Made by a program: the position numbers and the translations under genes | Notes under the pieces: model-generated | What the model saw: only the letters and a program-made list of their open reading frames with translations | Database searches by the model: none | Told to the model about the DNA's origin: nothing | Part shown: one piece after another, positions 48,961-62,549 of the stretch | How positions within the stretch are numbered: position 1 is the stretch's first letter | How the letters are laid out: each line of letters opens with the position of its first letter | Assembly (NCBI GenBank): GCA_037043015.1 | Contig: CM073327.1 | Coordinates: forward strand, 9,158,727-9,222,726 | From: Bryum argenteum | Lineage: Eukaryota; Streptophyta; Bryopsida; Bryales; Bryaceae | Length of the DNA stretch: 64,000 bases | Direction: 5' to 3'

Positions 48961-50523
48961 GTTGGACGAGTGTTTGAAATAACTGACGGAGAAATGTGAA
49001 TCGTAGGGCCCCTTTATATTGCGGTTAAGGCATAAGGGAGAATGCTCAATAATGGCTCACATTTGTGATTTTTTAGTCTCTATTGAAGTAAATGAAGTAA
49101 GCAGTTTTCATGCATGGGAAAGTAAATGGAGTTACGGTCAAAGTGGATTCATCATTTTTAGATTTTTCTACAATTGTTTATGAATTTTTGAAGATACCTA
49201 TGATGTTTGTTGTGAGTACATGCTACTATTGAAGTGTGGAGCTATTATGTACATGTGGGTCAAGAAGCCTAGTGCTCCATTATTGGCACTGCTTAATTTT
49301 GAGCACTCTCCCTTGTTTTGATGTAAGCCCAATTGGAGTAGGAGTGAGTTTCCACTTAGATCTTGACTTGCAAATCAGGACGTTCATTGGACCTTGCAAT
49401 ACAAAGTCCCTAGGCTCAATTGTAGAGCTCAAATAATGTCACAACACCACATAGCTTTACATTGTTCAATAATTTGCATTTGATATGAGGATTGTGACGT
49501 TAAGAATATTTAGATAACCAAATATGTGGTCAAAATCCAAGTAATTAGATTACCAAATATATGATAAAAAGCCGACAAATTACAAACGTCTCTTTTTCTT
49601 TTGAGCCAACCAAATTGGTCCTTTCAAGCTCAAAATTATAGCACCAATAAGAATTGATGTTTTCCCACAATGTTGTAACCTTGTAATTTGTAAACCCTTA
49701 CAACAAAATCCATTGATTTATGAATATTATTTAACGACATCTATTTTGCCTCCATGCACAACATTGGAGGGATATTTCACAATTAGTAGTCTACATTACA
49801 CTTGATAGATAGTCCGTGGTGCGGATGCTACTACATCATAATCTAACATTGATAATATCACACCATCCGTTTCACCAAGAAGAGTGATATAAACAAGGTG
49901 TAACATATTTGATAATAACACATTTTGAAGATTCTGCTAAATGTGATATTTTTTATTTTAAAAAGGTGGAAAATCAAAACTAAATTATAATGGGAAAAAA
50001 AAAAAAAAAAAAAAAAAAAGTGACACGAATGCATAGAGGTGGAGTCTCGTGGCACGATGAGGGTCATGCGCCGCCCCTTCAGCGCCTTGAAAAGAAAGCC
50101 CTCGCGGTGCAGTGTATTTGAGGGTTGGTAAACAATCAAGTTGCATGAACAACATTGCATTTAATGCAGTGGCGGCCCATGACCCATATTATTACATTTT
50201 CATTACTGATAATGAAAAAAATAAGAGATGTTATAAAGGGTGATAGGGATAATAATGATGGAGTTTTACTTTATAAAAATAGGTTTCAAACATTTAGGTG
50301 ATAATATCAAGGTGTTCTATCAACAAGGGTGACATCATCAAGGTGTTCTATCAACATTGTTGTGTTTGTTATAATCCCAAGAATTCAAAACAAGTTCATA
50401 TATATTTATTACTTTTGTTTTGTAACAAACCATCAATTTCAATTGAAGTAAAAACAATCACCACAAAGTCCTCTTGTTTTGGTTATCGGAATTTGTTAAT
50501 ATAAGCCAATCCTCAAAATTAGT

Positions 50524-50606
<83 letters not shown>

Positions 50607-51700
50607 TTCCTAATAAATAGATTATTGATGAATGTATTACCAAGTGAAAAGTACATGTGAACCATGGCAAGACAACTTACCCGGAGAAACTGCAATTGAA
50701 CGTGTGTGCTAAATGAACGTTGTAGAGGAAGGAAAGAACTCGGGGGATAAAGTTGTATGGATTAGGAGAAGTTTTCTCGGGGTGGCTGGATGAGGAGCCA
50801 TTCCAAAGAAAGCTCTGGTAAATACATTGGTGGGTAACCAATGGGAGTAAAATCTATCTAGAAATCTAGAACTACGCATAGAATACATGTGAAGTAAATT
50901 GGTTGTATGCAACTATAGAGCTTGCGTAGCTTCTACAAAAGTCTCCAAGATCTTCTCCTTACGGAGGTGGTCATGCCATCTCTCATCAAAAAATAAATTG
51001 AATTCATCTCTAATCATATCATCCACAATAAATATTCTCTAAGTACACTCGAGATCATGGCAGCCTGTGTCAGTTTCGTAGACAATTGGGAACCTACGAG
51101 GCATTGGTGCGAGAGGAGAAGCATCTCACAAACCATTACTGAGGGAACTTGCATCAAAACTTACAAAATAGTCCGGGCATACCTTCAAGCGGATGTTGCC
51201 GTAGAGCACTCGAAGAACCGATGGCTGATAGTCTTTGGTGAAACAAATAGACAACTTCGGCAACTGTCGTCAATGTAAGGGTTCATCTGCTCTCTGAAGA
51301 CATTCACGTCAATGTAAGGGTTTATCCGCTTCCTCTAAACATTCACCGCTACTGCACGGTGGTATATAGACTATATGAAGGCCGCCTCCTTATGCGGTTT
51401 AGGTGAGGCCCAAACTTCATGCCAATCTGGCTTGTACGTAGGAGGAAGTAGCTACATTCATTTGTTGGAAATAGATCTCTGAAGTTGACTATTGGTAACA
51501 AGTAGTTGGCGTCCGATATTCGCTTGAATATTGCATCAAGGATGTTTGTGTGCTCCATCTCCAAGGGCCAAATGTCATGAAAGCTATAACACCTAGAAAT
51601 CACAAAGAAGAAGATGAAACTCGAAAGGAAGATTTAGGGGTAGAGAAGATTTTAACTGAATATAGTTTGTTTAGTAAGGTAGTAGATGGGAAAGAGATAG
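48961..51700. other. Intergenic with simple repeats, no gene seen
   Basis: Includes a poly-A run (49996-50019), the TA microsatellite below, and a short duplication CGTCAATGTAAGGGTT(C/T)ATC at about 51268 and 51308. No convincing coding sequence. Confidence 0.5.
50527..50603. repeat. (TA)n microsatellite
   Basis: About 38 uninterrupted TA dinucleotides. Confidence 0.95.
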
Positions 51701-52054
51701 GCACCACAAGCCTTGGATTGGTGGTTAGGGCTTAGGCCCCCAATGAGGAGGTCGTGGATTCTATTCCCCATGCCGGCGTGGTGCTTACCACTATAGTCCA
51801 CCCAACTATTGTGGGGGGTCTTTGGACCTTGTTGTATGGGTACCTCAAAGCCCTTTGGGGAGATACGATGTCAAGTATCTTCAAAGCATTAGTAACTAGG
51901 CTAGAAACTAGCGTAGTTATAGTGTCCACCCTCGAGAGGGGGAAGTAGTATTGTTCCAATTTCCCCTTGTCCGGTGGTCATCGGGATATTAGCATTACGG
52001 ACGAACACTTCATTCACGCCGACCCCTTAGAAAGGGACCGGAGTTTCTATCTAT
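51701..52054 (+). mobile_element. Full-length tRNA-derived SINE
   Basis: Flanked by the perfect 15-bp direct repeat ATGGGAAAGAGATAG (51686-51700, 52055-52069), typical of LINE-mediated insertion. The head GCACCACAAGCCTTGGATTG, then GTGGTTAGGGCTTAGG (A-box-like) and GTGGATTCTATTCC (B-box-like, compare GGTTCGANTCC), points to a tRNA-like Pol III promoter. The 3' end is GGAGTTTCTATCT. 354 bp, non-coding. Related 3' sequences occur at 11.9, 31.6 and 40 kb. The perfect duplication implies a fairly recent insertion. Confidence 0.8.
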
Positions 52055-52393
52055 ATGGGAAAGAGATAGAGTTAGTTAAATGGAGAAGTCCTGAAGAGCC
52101 TAAAACATAGGCAAGGAACTCAAAATTGGTTAGACTTGTTCCTCTCTTTGAAAATAGTTGTCAATTTTGAATCCAATATCACGTGCATGTCCATCACGTT
52201 GACACGCTGGCAGCCCGACGATTCCTCAGGCTACCCCCCGAAAACACTCGGCCGCCCTCTCCGCCATAGCCAAGCATCAAGACTAGCTCCTCACCGCTGC
52301 AGCACCAAACGAGGCAGCCACACAACTCCCAAACTACAGATCGACAGATCCATCACCAAAAATCGTTGAGATCTGAACTCCCGATCAGGCAAG

Positions 52394-55300
52394 ATGCCGG
52401 TCGCGGCATCAGCCATCTACTTTCTCAACCTACGGGGCGACGTACTCATCAATCGCCTCTACCGCGATGACGTCGGGTACCTCTCTTTCCCTCTCATTTT
52501 TCTCTCTTTTGCCAGTATTCGATCAAATGCTGATCAATGGAGCTATTGTGTGTGCAGTGGCAACATGGTGGACGCATTTCGCACTCACATTATGCAGACC
52601 AAAGATCTGGGCACTTGCCCCGTGCGTCAAATCGGAGCTTGCTCGTTTCTGTACATGCGCATCAGCAATGTCTATATTGTCACTGTCGTCAGTAGCAATG
52701 CGAATGCTGCTTGCGCCTTCAAGTTTGTCGTCGAGGTAAGTATATTCCAGTTTTGAATTTATTGCAAGAGTTCAGCTCCCGTGTAGAGATTGACTTGACC
52801 TAATATTAATGTCTCATATCGGCAAAGTGTGGCCTGAACACATAGGATGATATTAAGCTATTACAGGATCTTGCGAATTTCTGCAAGTGATATAGTACAA
52901 GGGAATGAGATTTGAATAAAAGGATTGGAGTTTGTTAATAAGAAACTAGTTCAGCATTCAAGCGGATGCTGAGATTTGAGTTCTCGTAGTCTTTAAGCGT
53001 CGTCTCTCTTTAATATATACTGAAGAATCCATTATTATGCCATGTGTTTAGGGCACACAAGTAGAATATGGATGGAGCCTCCTACATTAGACTGTGGAGT
53101 GATCGATTGGCAATAGGTGCGTAATTGAAGTAAACCTGTTAAAATGGCAGATGGAAAGCTGATGGATTCTAGGGCAGAAAGTGACTGAGGAAAGAAACTA
53201 TCGAAGATCATGTAGCTTATCTTATGGCACACAATGAGAAGCTGATTGAGTTTTGATTCAGAAAAGCTCATGGAAGTTCATGGCAGAATGTCAATTGTAG
53301 TATTACTAATTCAACAAGATCGAGTTTAGTAGCTCCAGTTTAGGTCAATCTGAATCATGACCTGCAAGAGATTAGACCATTCTGGTGGAACTATTACTGG
53401 AAATTGGCTGCTGCTGTTAAGCACTGGCCTAACAGCGCCAATGTGGACGTTCTGCCATGGCTTGGACTTTTGTAACGAATACGTATCTCGTTCTCTAGTT
53501 ACTTTAGGGCAAGTGATTGAGTCGTGTCATACTCATGACTTGAAGTGCGAACCAGCCAACTGATATAAGTAGATTGTAAAGTGGATCCGAGTGTGTTCTA
53601 GAAGGCCTCCCGGTTAGCTGATTGGTTCGTGCGGTCAGGGATTCTTGCTTGGTGAGAGCGATAGTGTCACTGTTAATGTTCGAAGGATTCCATATTCAGG
53701 ACTGATCGTGAGCTTGTTGCTGTAAATTGACTTTGAACCATCGGTATCAGGCAGTCGCACTTTTCAAGTCTTACTTTGGAGGAGCCTTTGATGAAGACGC
53801 GATCAGGAATAATTTTGTCCTCATCTACGAACTTCTTGATGGTTCGTGATTCTGAATTGGCTCTGGTATACGAAGTTCATTGTATTGGCACTTCATATTG
53901 CTGATCAAGGTCTAGATAAGAAGGATTATCACTCTTACAATCGCTTATTTATTCTTCATTTGTGTCGCCTTGTTGTGTTCAACGTGGCATGCATAATCTC
54001 TTTATTATAACAAGCTCACCGTTTACCTCTCTTAGGTGGATAGAACAATGCATCAAACTTTTTCACTACGTTATTTCATTGTTGTTCAATCTCAGTCCTT
54101 AGCTAGTATGGGTGCGCCATGTGGACTGGCCCAGCCTTTGAGATGATTCAGTCTGGTCTTCAGATAGGAAGAGGCCGCCTTATTGTAGCATGCCATTGAT
54201 AAATTTGCCTCATGTGCTGCTGTTATCAATGTTATTCGTGCAGAGATTATGGACTTCGGGTACCCGCAAAATCTGTCCCCTGAGATACTGAAGCTTTACA
54301 TTACTCAAGAAGGAGTTCGTTCCCCCTTTTCATCTAAGGTAACACTCTATCATTTACTTCCTTTGCAGGTCTTTGCTGTTGCTACAACGGTCAATCTGGC
54401 TGCTTTTTTGTCCCGGTGTTTAGCGGGTGAATGTTTCAATCACTAGATTAACACATGCGTACGTTGTTGTATTTCATCAGGCTATAGACAACAGACCCGC
54501 AGTGAATGCGACACTTCAAGTTACAGGAGCTGTGGGTTGGAGACGAGAAGGTCTTGTGTACAAGAAGAATGAGGTGTGGACCGTTGCGTACATTATATCT
54601 GTTCTGGAGGCGTTTAAGGTTGACATTTGTTTGTGGAGGGCTGCAATTAATATCCCCTGGTACTTATCCAGTGAACATTGAATTTTGCAGGTCTTTCTAG
54701 ACATTGTGGAGAGTGTCAATCTTCTCATGTCTCAGAAAGGTGAGTGTAGAGCTTTCAGACGCTGTGGTCGGTATCATAGTTGATGACATTGTGGAATCCC
54801 ACTCGTGGCGGCATTTTAAATGGGGAGATCGAGAGCCTGGCGAGGCATGTCTGGGCTTTTTCTTTGGTGCTAGTTTCATCGCTGCTTTGCAAAGTAAGCT
54901 CTACTGTCTCTTACGGGCATTTGGATTGGATTTTGGGTTTGTTTGCAGGAACTACTCTGCGGTGCGATGTCACTGGAAAAGTCTTAATGAAATGCTTCCT
55001 TTCGGGAATGCCGGATCTAAAGCTTGGGCTCAATGATAAGATTGGATTGGACAAAGAAGCTCAAGCCAAGGCTCGCCCATCAAAAAGGTGCACTTTTCGA
55101 ATATAAAGTAGTACAGCCAAATTAACCTACGGTTTTCTTGAATGGCTTGGATTCATGAGGTGTCTGTACTAATATTGTATCCTGTTGAATTGACAGCGGG
55201 AAGACAATCGAGCTCGATGATGTCACATTCCACCAGTGTGTCAATCTTACAAGATTTAACGCCGAGAAGACCGTTAGTTTTGTTCCACCTGATGGAGAAT

Positions 55301-56396
55301 TTGAGCTCATGAAGTAAGTTGCATAGTTCAGATTGTTTGTATCCTACATGGTGTTGAATCTCCTATATATCTTTAAGGTGCATCGTGGTTGCCTCTTCCA
55401 TATATGAATGAAATTTGGTTCTTTCTTGTGAGAACAATCCATTAACATACTGTGTTGCTGTGCAGGTACCGGATCACAGAGGGCATCAATCTGCCCTTTC
55501 GGGTATTGCCTAGCATCAAGGAGTTGGGTCGCACCCGACTGGAGGTCAACGTTAAGGTACCGAAATTTGGAAGCCTTCAGTCAAAACGCGAATCAAGTTT
55601 TGTAGTATCATTTTCATAACGATATCACGCCTTACATTGTTTTATGAAAACGTTGCACAAACAGGTGAAGAGTGTCTTTGGGGCGAAGATGTTTTCACTT
55701 GGAGTTGTTGTCAAGGTGCCGGTTCCGAAGCACACTGCGAAGGCTAGTTTCCAGGTGACCTCTGGAAAGGCCAAGTATAATGCGGCAACCGACTGCTTAA
55801 TATGGAAGTAAGCAACTCTCTTAATAACATTATGTCCCTCCATGTACAAGTCAAGCCACTTTCTTGATTCTATTGTCGTTACTGCGTGCAGGATTAGAAA
55901 GTTCCCCGGTCAAACAGAATTCACGATGAGCGCTGAAGTGGAGCTCATCTCCACGATGGTTGAAAAGAAGTCTTGGACCAGAGCACCCATTCAGATGGAG
56001 TTTCAGGTCTGTGACTATCCCAACCTCTACATTTACTGTGTGTACTCGTGTATGCTTCAATACTTAATGAGTGTCCGAAGCAAGCTGCTAAATGACTTGA
56101 ACTTCTGAAATGAATGTAAGATCTTGCATGGAGCCTCATCTGCAAAGAGGCAGGATATTGAAGTCCCTTTTCTGGTTAATTGTCACAGGTTCCCATGTTT
56201 ACTGCCTCCGGTCTGCGCGTTCGTTTTCTGAAGGTGAGTTTCTTTCAATGCTTCAGTTCATATTATGCTCATGGAGTCACCAATTTGCTTACTGTAAAAT
56301 GTTTCAATACTTCAGGTTTGGGAGAAGAGTGGCTACAGCACTGTTGAGTGGGTTCGGTACATCACGAGGGCTGGTTCATATGAGATCCGATGCTGA
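52394..56396 (+). CDS. AP2M: AP-2 complex subunit mu (clathrin adaptor medium chain)
   Basis: Medium subunit of the AP-2 adaptor: it binds Yxx-phi cargo signals and phosphoinositides in clathrin-mediated endocytosis at the plasma membrane. Thirteen exons in phase give 439 aa: 52394-52476, 52558-52735, 53751-53841, 54244-54338, 54481-54573, 54691-54739, 54949-55087, 55197-55313, 55466-55556, 55665-55807, 55892-56006, 56189-56233, 56316-56396. The N-terminal longin-like domain opens [19 protein letters not shown] and reaches [10 protein letters not shown]; the mu-homology domain starts near [20 protein letters not shown] and ends [22 protein letters not shown] at the usual C terminus. Plant AP2M is 438 aa. 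LCDVTGK-like [19 protein letters not shown] is intact. No damage is seen. A SINE lies about 340 bp upstream. Confidence 0.96.
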
Positions 56397-57774
56397 TGAT
56401 TGGTAATTTCTGTAGAGGTTTAGAAGTAGGAACGATCCACCCTTTCTTTTCCACCCCCATTGTTGTCCCATTGCTGCATTGTTCCGGAAGACAGTAGGTT
56501 AGTGAAAGCCCATAGATTCTAGTATGTAGGTCCTTCCTACAGTAGCTTATCGTTGATTCACATTGATTTATATCCTTTTGGTTAGCACTACAATGAAAGA
56601 GCATTCTGGCATTCTGCTAGTCTTTGAACTGCTTGATGATTCAAACTTTGAGCAAAAGTTGGAACACTTGCCATTAGATTTCGTAACTGCCGCTTGAATC
56701 GATGAAGAATACAAAGATAACGATTTGAATAAACGTTGTTGGGCTTTAGTGCAGAAATGATTACTATTTTGTCTCCTGCTTTGCAATGGATTAATTTCGA
56801 GATCAAAAGTAGAGATCTTACTATGGAAACCTGAGATCCAATATTTTTATGGAAATCGGGCACTTAAGAATATTTTTGGATAGCCAAGCATTATGACTTC
56901 AAAATTGAGGCCCTCTAGAAACATATGGTATAAATACAGGTACCTACTATTAATTTATTCATCATTGAGTATTGGAGGTTACAAAATCATTGACTAGGCT
57001 TGTGATGGGTGGAGGCACTAGTACAAACATGGCCTGAAGGGAGGATGTTTTACACACCTCGGGGAGGAGAAGTGCCGAGTATGCCACCATTGTGTACTTG
57101 GTACATGGCCCTATGTAAAACGCCTCAGTTAACGATCAATGAGGAACACCACGTGTAGGAAAACTGGAATCACCTATGAGCAGTGCACAAAGTGTACGCG
57201 AAGAAAGTCAGCCCAACATTTCTTCATTGCCCCATGTTACAAAATTCAACCACTGTGCACTTCAAGGGGCTACTCATACAGTGTACATACTTTGAAGGTG
57301 ATTGGTTCATTCAATGATCTCAAAACTACCCTTAAAAGAACCTTGACTAGTTTCTATTTGGAGCTCTTCTAAAACTAAACTATGTAATGAAATAAAGACA
57401 TGTTAATTGTATCTAAATAACCAACTCTTCCATGTAACTTTTTCAAAACCTTTTGTGATTTAGGAGTGTTTCAATCAAAACCTTTTGTGATTTAGGAGTG
57501 TTTCAAAGTGTTCAGTTGACCACAAAATGGTCCACTTGGGGATATTAGGGGTTAACACTTGAAGAGTAGAGGATAATTATACCAAACTCAAAACAATATT
57601 TTCCACGGGCAGACCCCACCCGAGCCTGCCCGGCACACCTTATCCATTCAAAATCGTGTCGGTGTTGGTTGCTACTGAGGTTTCTCCTCGCATTGCAGTT
57701 TCGATTGTGGCTATGGTGACGAAGAAGAGAGAATTCTGAGGGAGGGGAGGCGGCCCGTAATACAACGACATTCA
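56397..57774. other. Spacer between AP2M and the DUF3820-like gene
   Basis: Contains the AP2M 3' UTR and an adjacent duplication AAAACCTTTTGTGATTTAGG at about 57448 and 57478. A CACTAGTACAAACATGG at 57017 resembles a CACTA MITE start, but no right end was found. Confidence 0.45.
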
Positions 57775-60320
57775 ATGGCGCCTGTTGCAGCGGGCTTGGC
57801 GTTGTCTCTAGGATCTTCAGGAAGGTCGCTCACCAGGGAGAGCGCTCTTTCCAGCCGGTTGAACTTGAATTCTTCTTCGCCACTTCAGCAGGCTCGTGTA
57901 AACAACTCGAACGTAAATGGCGCAGCTTTGCGGACTGTTTTTCGATTGCAAGCTTATGCCCGAGGTAGTAGTAGTAAAGGAACGCCTGGGTACCTTTATG
58001 CTAGAGACCGTGTTGTCGATTTCGGGAAGAATAAGGGCAGCATGCTCGGCACTCTTTCCTCACGGTACGCCCTTCTTTCTATCTATCTCCTTATCAATGA
58101 ATCTTGCTAATCTTTCTGTTGCTGTTTCCTGTTCGAAAAGCAAGCATTGCTGCTTTTGGCAACCTCTGTAGTAGGTTTGCCTATCACCTGGCTCTTTTCA
58201 ATCACAGAATAATTCTCTTCCAGACACTAAACCCTACCAAAACCCTTCAATCTCAAGCTGAGTCTGAACTCAATTCTGCACTGTGTGATAGGTCAACAGT
58301 CTAATAGTTCGAGCTCAACATTGCTTTACTGTGATAAAAGTTCCGAGCTTTGGGTTTCAGTTTGAAATTCCAAGGATTGTTTTTTACATACTCTGCAACA
58401 GATCTAAAGTAGTTTTTCTATTCATGAAAAGCTGCAACCCACATCTTCAAGAATGAGGTTAAAGTTCAGTCATGGGCATGTCCATAGAATTTGAAGCGCC
58501 AATGAACTGGGGTTTAGGATTGTTACACTGATCCATGGCGTCTCACTAAGAATTTGCATATGGCGTTTTTTTTGAGCCGATCTCAATCTTGTGAAACTGG
58601 CAACATTTTGACATGGAGTGAGATTGCTTGAACGATTAACTACTCACTCACTCTTGTCGTAAGCTACATAATCTAGCATAGTTACACTCAGTGCTGCAAA
58701 CTCATTTCATAAACTACTAAAGAGCATAGTTATCCTTCCTTCCCTACTCCAAGATCCACCAACAACATTGATTGAGGATTGGTTTGCTTGATCCACCAAC
58801 AACATTGATTGAGGATTGGTTTTGCTGGATGAGTGATGGGTGTGAAGGTGCGATGGTGGTGGTGGTGGTGTGACAGTTACCTGCGGTGGATGACGAAGAA
58901 CCTCAAGGGCACAATGATAAGTGAATGGGCGGATTACGCACAGGAGGTGCTGGACGATCCGTTGTACCAGGACCGCATCGAGTGGGAGAAAGTGGAGAAG
59001 CTGCTGGTGCACTCGCACGACCTGGCGCAGCTCGCCAACTCCCGCGACGCCCTCGCTCCTGCGCGCATGTATGGCTGGGACATCGACAATGAATCGGCGT
59101 GGAGTGGCGTGAATTTCGCTCTTCTCGGGACTACCAAGGGTGGCAAGATCCCTAGGAAGCCTGTTGTCAAGGAGCCTAAGGTTGCTAAACCGAGAGCACC
59201 CAGGAAAACCCCTACACCAAGAGTATCCAAGGTCAGTAATAACCCTCTTCAATTGGTGGCCTTTTCAATTGGTGGCCTTCTTCACCGTAGTGTAAACCAG
59301 CCCTTGAGTGTTGTTGTTTTCTGCACTTTTGCTTGGATTGTGGGGAGTTTTTATTATGAGGGTATACATGGAAAGTGTATCATTATGTTAATCTCACATG
59401 TTAATGAATTTTCTGTTTGAATTTGTTCATATGTAAGGAGCTTGTAGTTGCAATTGGTAAGAAAGAATGAGGAATGTGTATGTTTTTCATGTTCATGAAA
59501 ATTGACACGATTATGAAGAGTCAAGTGTTTGTTTGCTTAGAACGTGGAGCCGTGGTGTACTGCCCTATGTATTGAGGGTTTAGGATTTAAGGGTTGCAAT
59601 TTTTGAAGATGCATGGTCATGTATAACAAAAGACCCACCATAGGAATTGAGTTGGTGATCTTCTCCACATTACATCTAGATTTGGACTTGCCTTACGGTA
59701 AAGACACTTTCAAGAGTTTGGTTTTCCTAGATCACATGAGATTGTGACATGTCTTGAAAGAATTGGGTGTAATTTTTTCTTTTGCACTATTGCTTGAAAT
59801 GTGGGTTCCTCCCTCTCTCCTAGGGTTGAAGATACAGTTTCACTGATTGACTTCTAATATCTACTCCTATTATTGAGTCTCTCATTGCTCATGTCTACTA
59901 TCAAGTTGACACTGGAGCAAATACATGCACCCATAGTCCTTGCATAAAAAACCTAAAACTATCGATAACGAATACCAAGTTCCTTCACATCTTTCATTGC
60001 AATCTCTATGCAATCAACAACATATTTGTTCATATTCACTCAAGATAGAATGTCACTTGTTTTGTTTTCTGGTGGAGCAGGCCGTGACAGAGCAGGAGCT
60101 GGATGTGAGGAGCAAGTGGCTATCGACGCCAGTGGAGGAGGGAGGGAGCTTGCGAGAGGAGCTGGAGAGACGACGAGCAGCCAGACGAGAGAGGTTGAGT
60201 GCACAACGGGAAGAGTTGCTTGAAGCAAGCGCAGGCATGAAGGAGACCAACCTCAAGTTCCCTGGTCGCAAAGGAATCCTTGAAAAAGTCAAGAATGGCA
60301 AGACTCCCCAGCAGCAGTGA
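57775..60320 (+). CDS. Probable plastid-targeted protein with DUF3820-like motif
   Basis: Three exons, 57775-58064, 58877-59231 and 60081-60320, join in phase to 294 aa. The first 65 residues are Ser/Arg/Ala-rich and nearly free of acidic residues, like a chloroplast transit peptide (ending near RLQAYARGSSS). Across the exon 1/2 junction VVDFGKNKGSMLGTLSSRYL then RWMTKNL matches my memory of the short DUF3820-type motif (FGK.KG..L..LP..YL.W). EWADYAQEVLDDPLYQDRIEWEKVEKLL follows. A Lys/Pro/Arg-rich linker (about 196-215) leads to a C-terminal coiled-coil-like, Arg/Glu-rich region (SLREELERRRAARRERL). It ends with FPGRKGILEKVKNGK. Function unknown; nucleic-acid association in the plastid is only a guess. 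Confidence 0.75.
58742..58830. repeat. Short tandem duplication near the intron 1 acceptor
   Basis: GATCCACCAACAACATTGAT...GGATTGGTTT occurs twice in a row, about 40-bp unit, ending about 45 bp before exon 2. Confidence 0.8.
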
Positions 60321-60689
60321 CAGGAAAAGCAGCTATACAATCGCACCTTCAGCGGTACCATTTTTGAATGAGATCAATTATATCTCCAATCCAATCCCTG
60401 AGTATTACTGTCAACATTCGTTTAGCTGGGGTTACAAGAAAATTTTGTATACTCCATCAGTTGTAGATCCTCTCTATTGTGACAAAAATTGTCTTCTTTC
60501 ATTAGTGCCAAGTGTGGAAATATTCACCCACATTTTTTTCACAGATTCTTTTTGAAAATAGTATACTTTGGTGAGTTTTTTTGGTGGTGTTCTTGGTGGA
60601 TATTGACTCTAGTGTTTGTCGGTGTTTTGGATTTGTAAAAGTGAATGTGTAGGAGCCATATGTAGCAGCTGCTCAATGTCAAATGTGTG
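60321..60689. other. 3' flank of the DUF3820-like gene
   Basis: Probable 3' UTR and spacer. No separate feature seen. Confidence 0.4.
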
Positions 60690-60850
60690 GAATACTTTCA
60701 CCAGTGAGTAAACTGCGACGAAGAAGTTGGGTGTCTCCGTGGACACATTGATGAGGGCTTTGCCGGTAGTTGGGTTTAGGCGTAAGCGTGCACGAGAGGT
60801 GGATCACATCCTTCCTAATACTCTTGCCATGACACTAAAAGTGATCATAT
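60690..60850 (+). pseudogene. Decayed RWP-RK domain fragment, copy 1
   Basis: The plus strand reads FTSE*TATKKLGVSVDTLMRA and then GFRRKRARE. KKLGVS..TL corresponds to the AA..LGV..T.LK helix of RWP-RK domains. The RWP core is lost. The DNA, including CACGAGAGGTGG..CACATCCTTC and TGAAAGTGAT-like sequence downstream, is homologous to copy 2 over about 150 bp. Confidence 0.5.
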
Positions 60851-62549
60851 GAAAGTAAATAAGTTCGAAACGTTCACGAATATTTGTCTTTCGATAAAAT
60901 AATTCTCAACACCCGTTCAAGACCAAAAATGTTTCTTCAACAAAAATACTGCCTTTTGACCATGTTCGAAGGCGTGTAACCATAAAAGTGTCATGTTTTG
61001 GAGTTTTGGTGATATTAAGGCATGTTTCATTGTTGCATGTCTACAATTTGAATAAAAAACTATTTTTTCATGATCAATGAATTCTTGCAAATGGAATCTA
61101 AGAATATGCTGAAACATTTTCTACTTGTTTTTGTTCGATATTCTTTTTAATATTAGAAATCTCAAGGTATCTCTACATAAGAGAATCTAAGCAAAATTCA
61201 CTTTTTTTTAGGAATTGTAACTACTTCAATCACCACTGCAAATTAACTTTATTTGTTGAGTTGGACTCAACTCAATTCTAATTCTTTTGCTAAAAACTTG
61301 ATTCATTCTCAGGCATGCATTTTAGTAAAGGGATCTAGCTTTGGACTATGTTTCTTTAAGCGTGGAATTGTTGTCACCATTGCAAGGCTATTATTTAAGC
61401 ATATATACTTTTTTGAGTGAGCTATATTTGCATAAGAGGTTTATTGAGATAAAGGTAAACAACTCTCTAGTTGGTTATCTTCAGGTATAGAAACCTCCAT
61501 GTATATTTCTAATTCAAAATGTCAGCTTTGTGGTAACTTCTTACAGTCTTTTCATTGGTCTTAATTGATACTTGCTATATACTTCAGTTTTATTCTTGTT
61601 GAAATAAATATGTTATGTATATTGATTGATTGAAATTTGGAAGGATTGAGGCAAGGATTTTAAGTAACCTTTTCTTAAAAGTGGCTTTTGTGTATGAGCC
61701 TCATTACAAGGAGACTCAAAATGGCCTCAGTCTCTATTATTATGACAAGTTAGTAATGTTCAACGGTACCATTACTGTCATGCGACCAAAGGTATGCAAA
61801 TTTATTAAAATAAAATAAAAAATTGATGTACCAACCTTTTTATGGATTGATATCTTCAAAGTTGTATAAGATGTTAAACCTTTCTAAATAAACTTTAAAT
61901 CAAAATAGAATCAATAATATTGTTAAAGTCAAGCAAAGTGCAATGATGCACTACAACATTTTATTTGCGACATGACAATACACCATTGTATTACTTTAAT
62001 CCTGAGCAAATATATTGTTACAAATAAGTAGTGCACGGTTACTTGCACGTGGCCATGTACTCATTAATGTGCAAGGCGGCATTTGCAAGATGTCAACTTC
62101 TTGTCGTACGGGGGCTAATGATAGCTTTGCCCACTATCCCATCCCGGCTAACTTGGGCTTCATGCGGGCTTAGCCAAGCTCACCGAAACTTCACCCGAGC
62201 TTCACGCCATGTTTTAGCATACCATTAGCACGCTCACTTGATCATTGATTGAGAGATTTGGAGAGTGAGCGGCATTTACCAAACACGCCAAGAGTAAGAA
62301 GCACACAAGCTCTCGTAAACTGAACTCGCAGCACAATGGTGAGCCGCTTCAACCCCTCGATGATGCAAGATCATGCAACTCGTGTGGCTTTGTTCCTTGA
62401 TTTTCGTGATGTTCTTGTTGATTGAATAAGTTTCGTGATGCATTTGCCCTTGAAATGAGCTCTTTGATGTTATTTTGGTTGGATTGTATAGGAGCCACGA
62501 AGAATAGGTGCTTAACAGCAACAGTTAATAATTTTGAAGGTGTCGCCAT
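60851..62549. other. Spacer between RWP-RK fragments
   Basis: AT-rich. A short open stretch at 61630-61818 (YEPHYKETQNGLSLYYYDKL) looks vaguely protein-like but I do not recognise it. Confidence 0.35.

Noticed and set aside
48429-48999. Gly-rich proteins over the IleRS upstream minisatellite
   Set aside because: They are translations of a GC-rich tandem repeat and of the antisense of IleRS exon 1.
54704-55036. Separate small proteins overlapping AP2M exons
   Set aside because: They are out-of-frame readings across exon-intron borders of AP2M.
57017-57130. CACTA MITE beginning CACTAGTACAAA
   Set aside because: No inverted right terminus was found; the inner GTTTTACA/TGTAAAAC match is too short.
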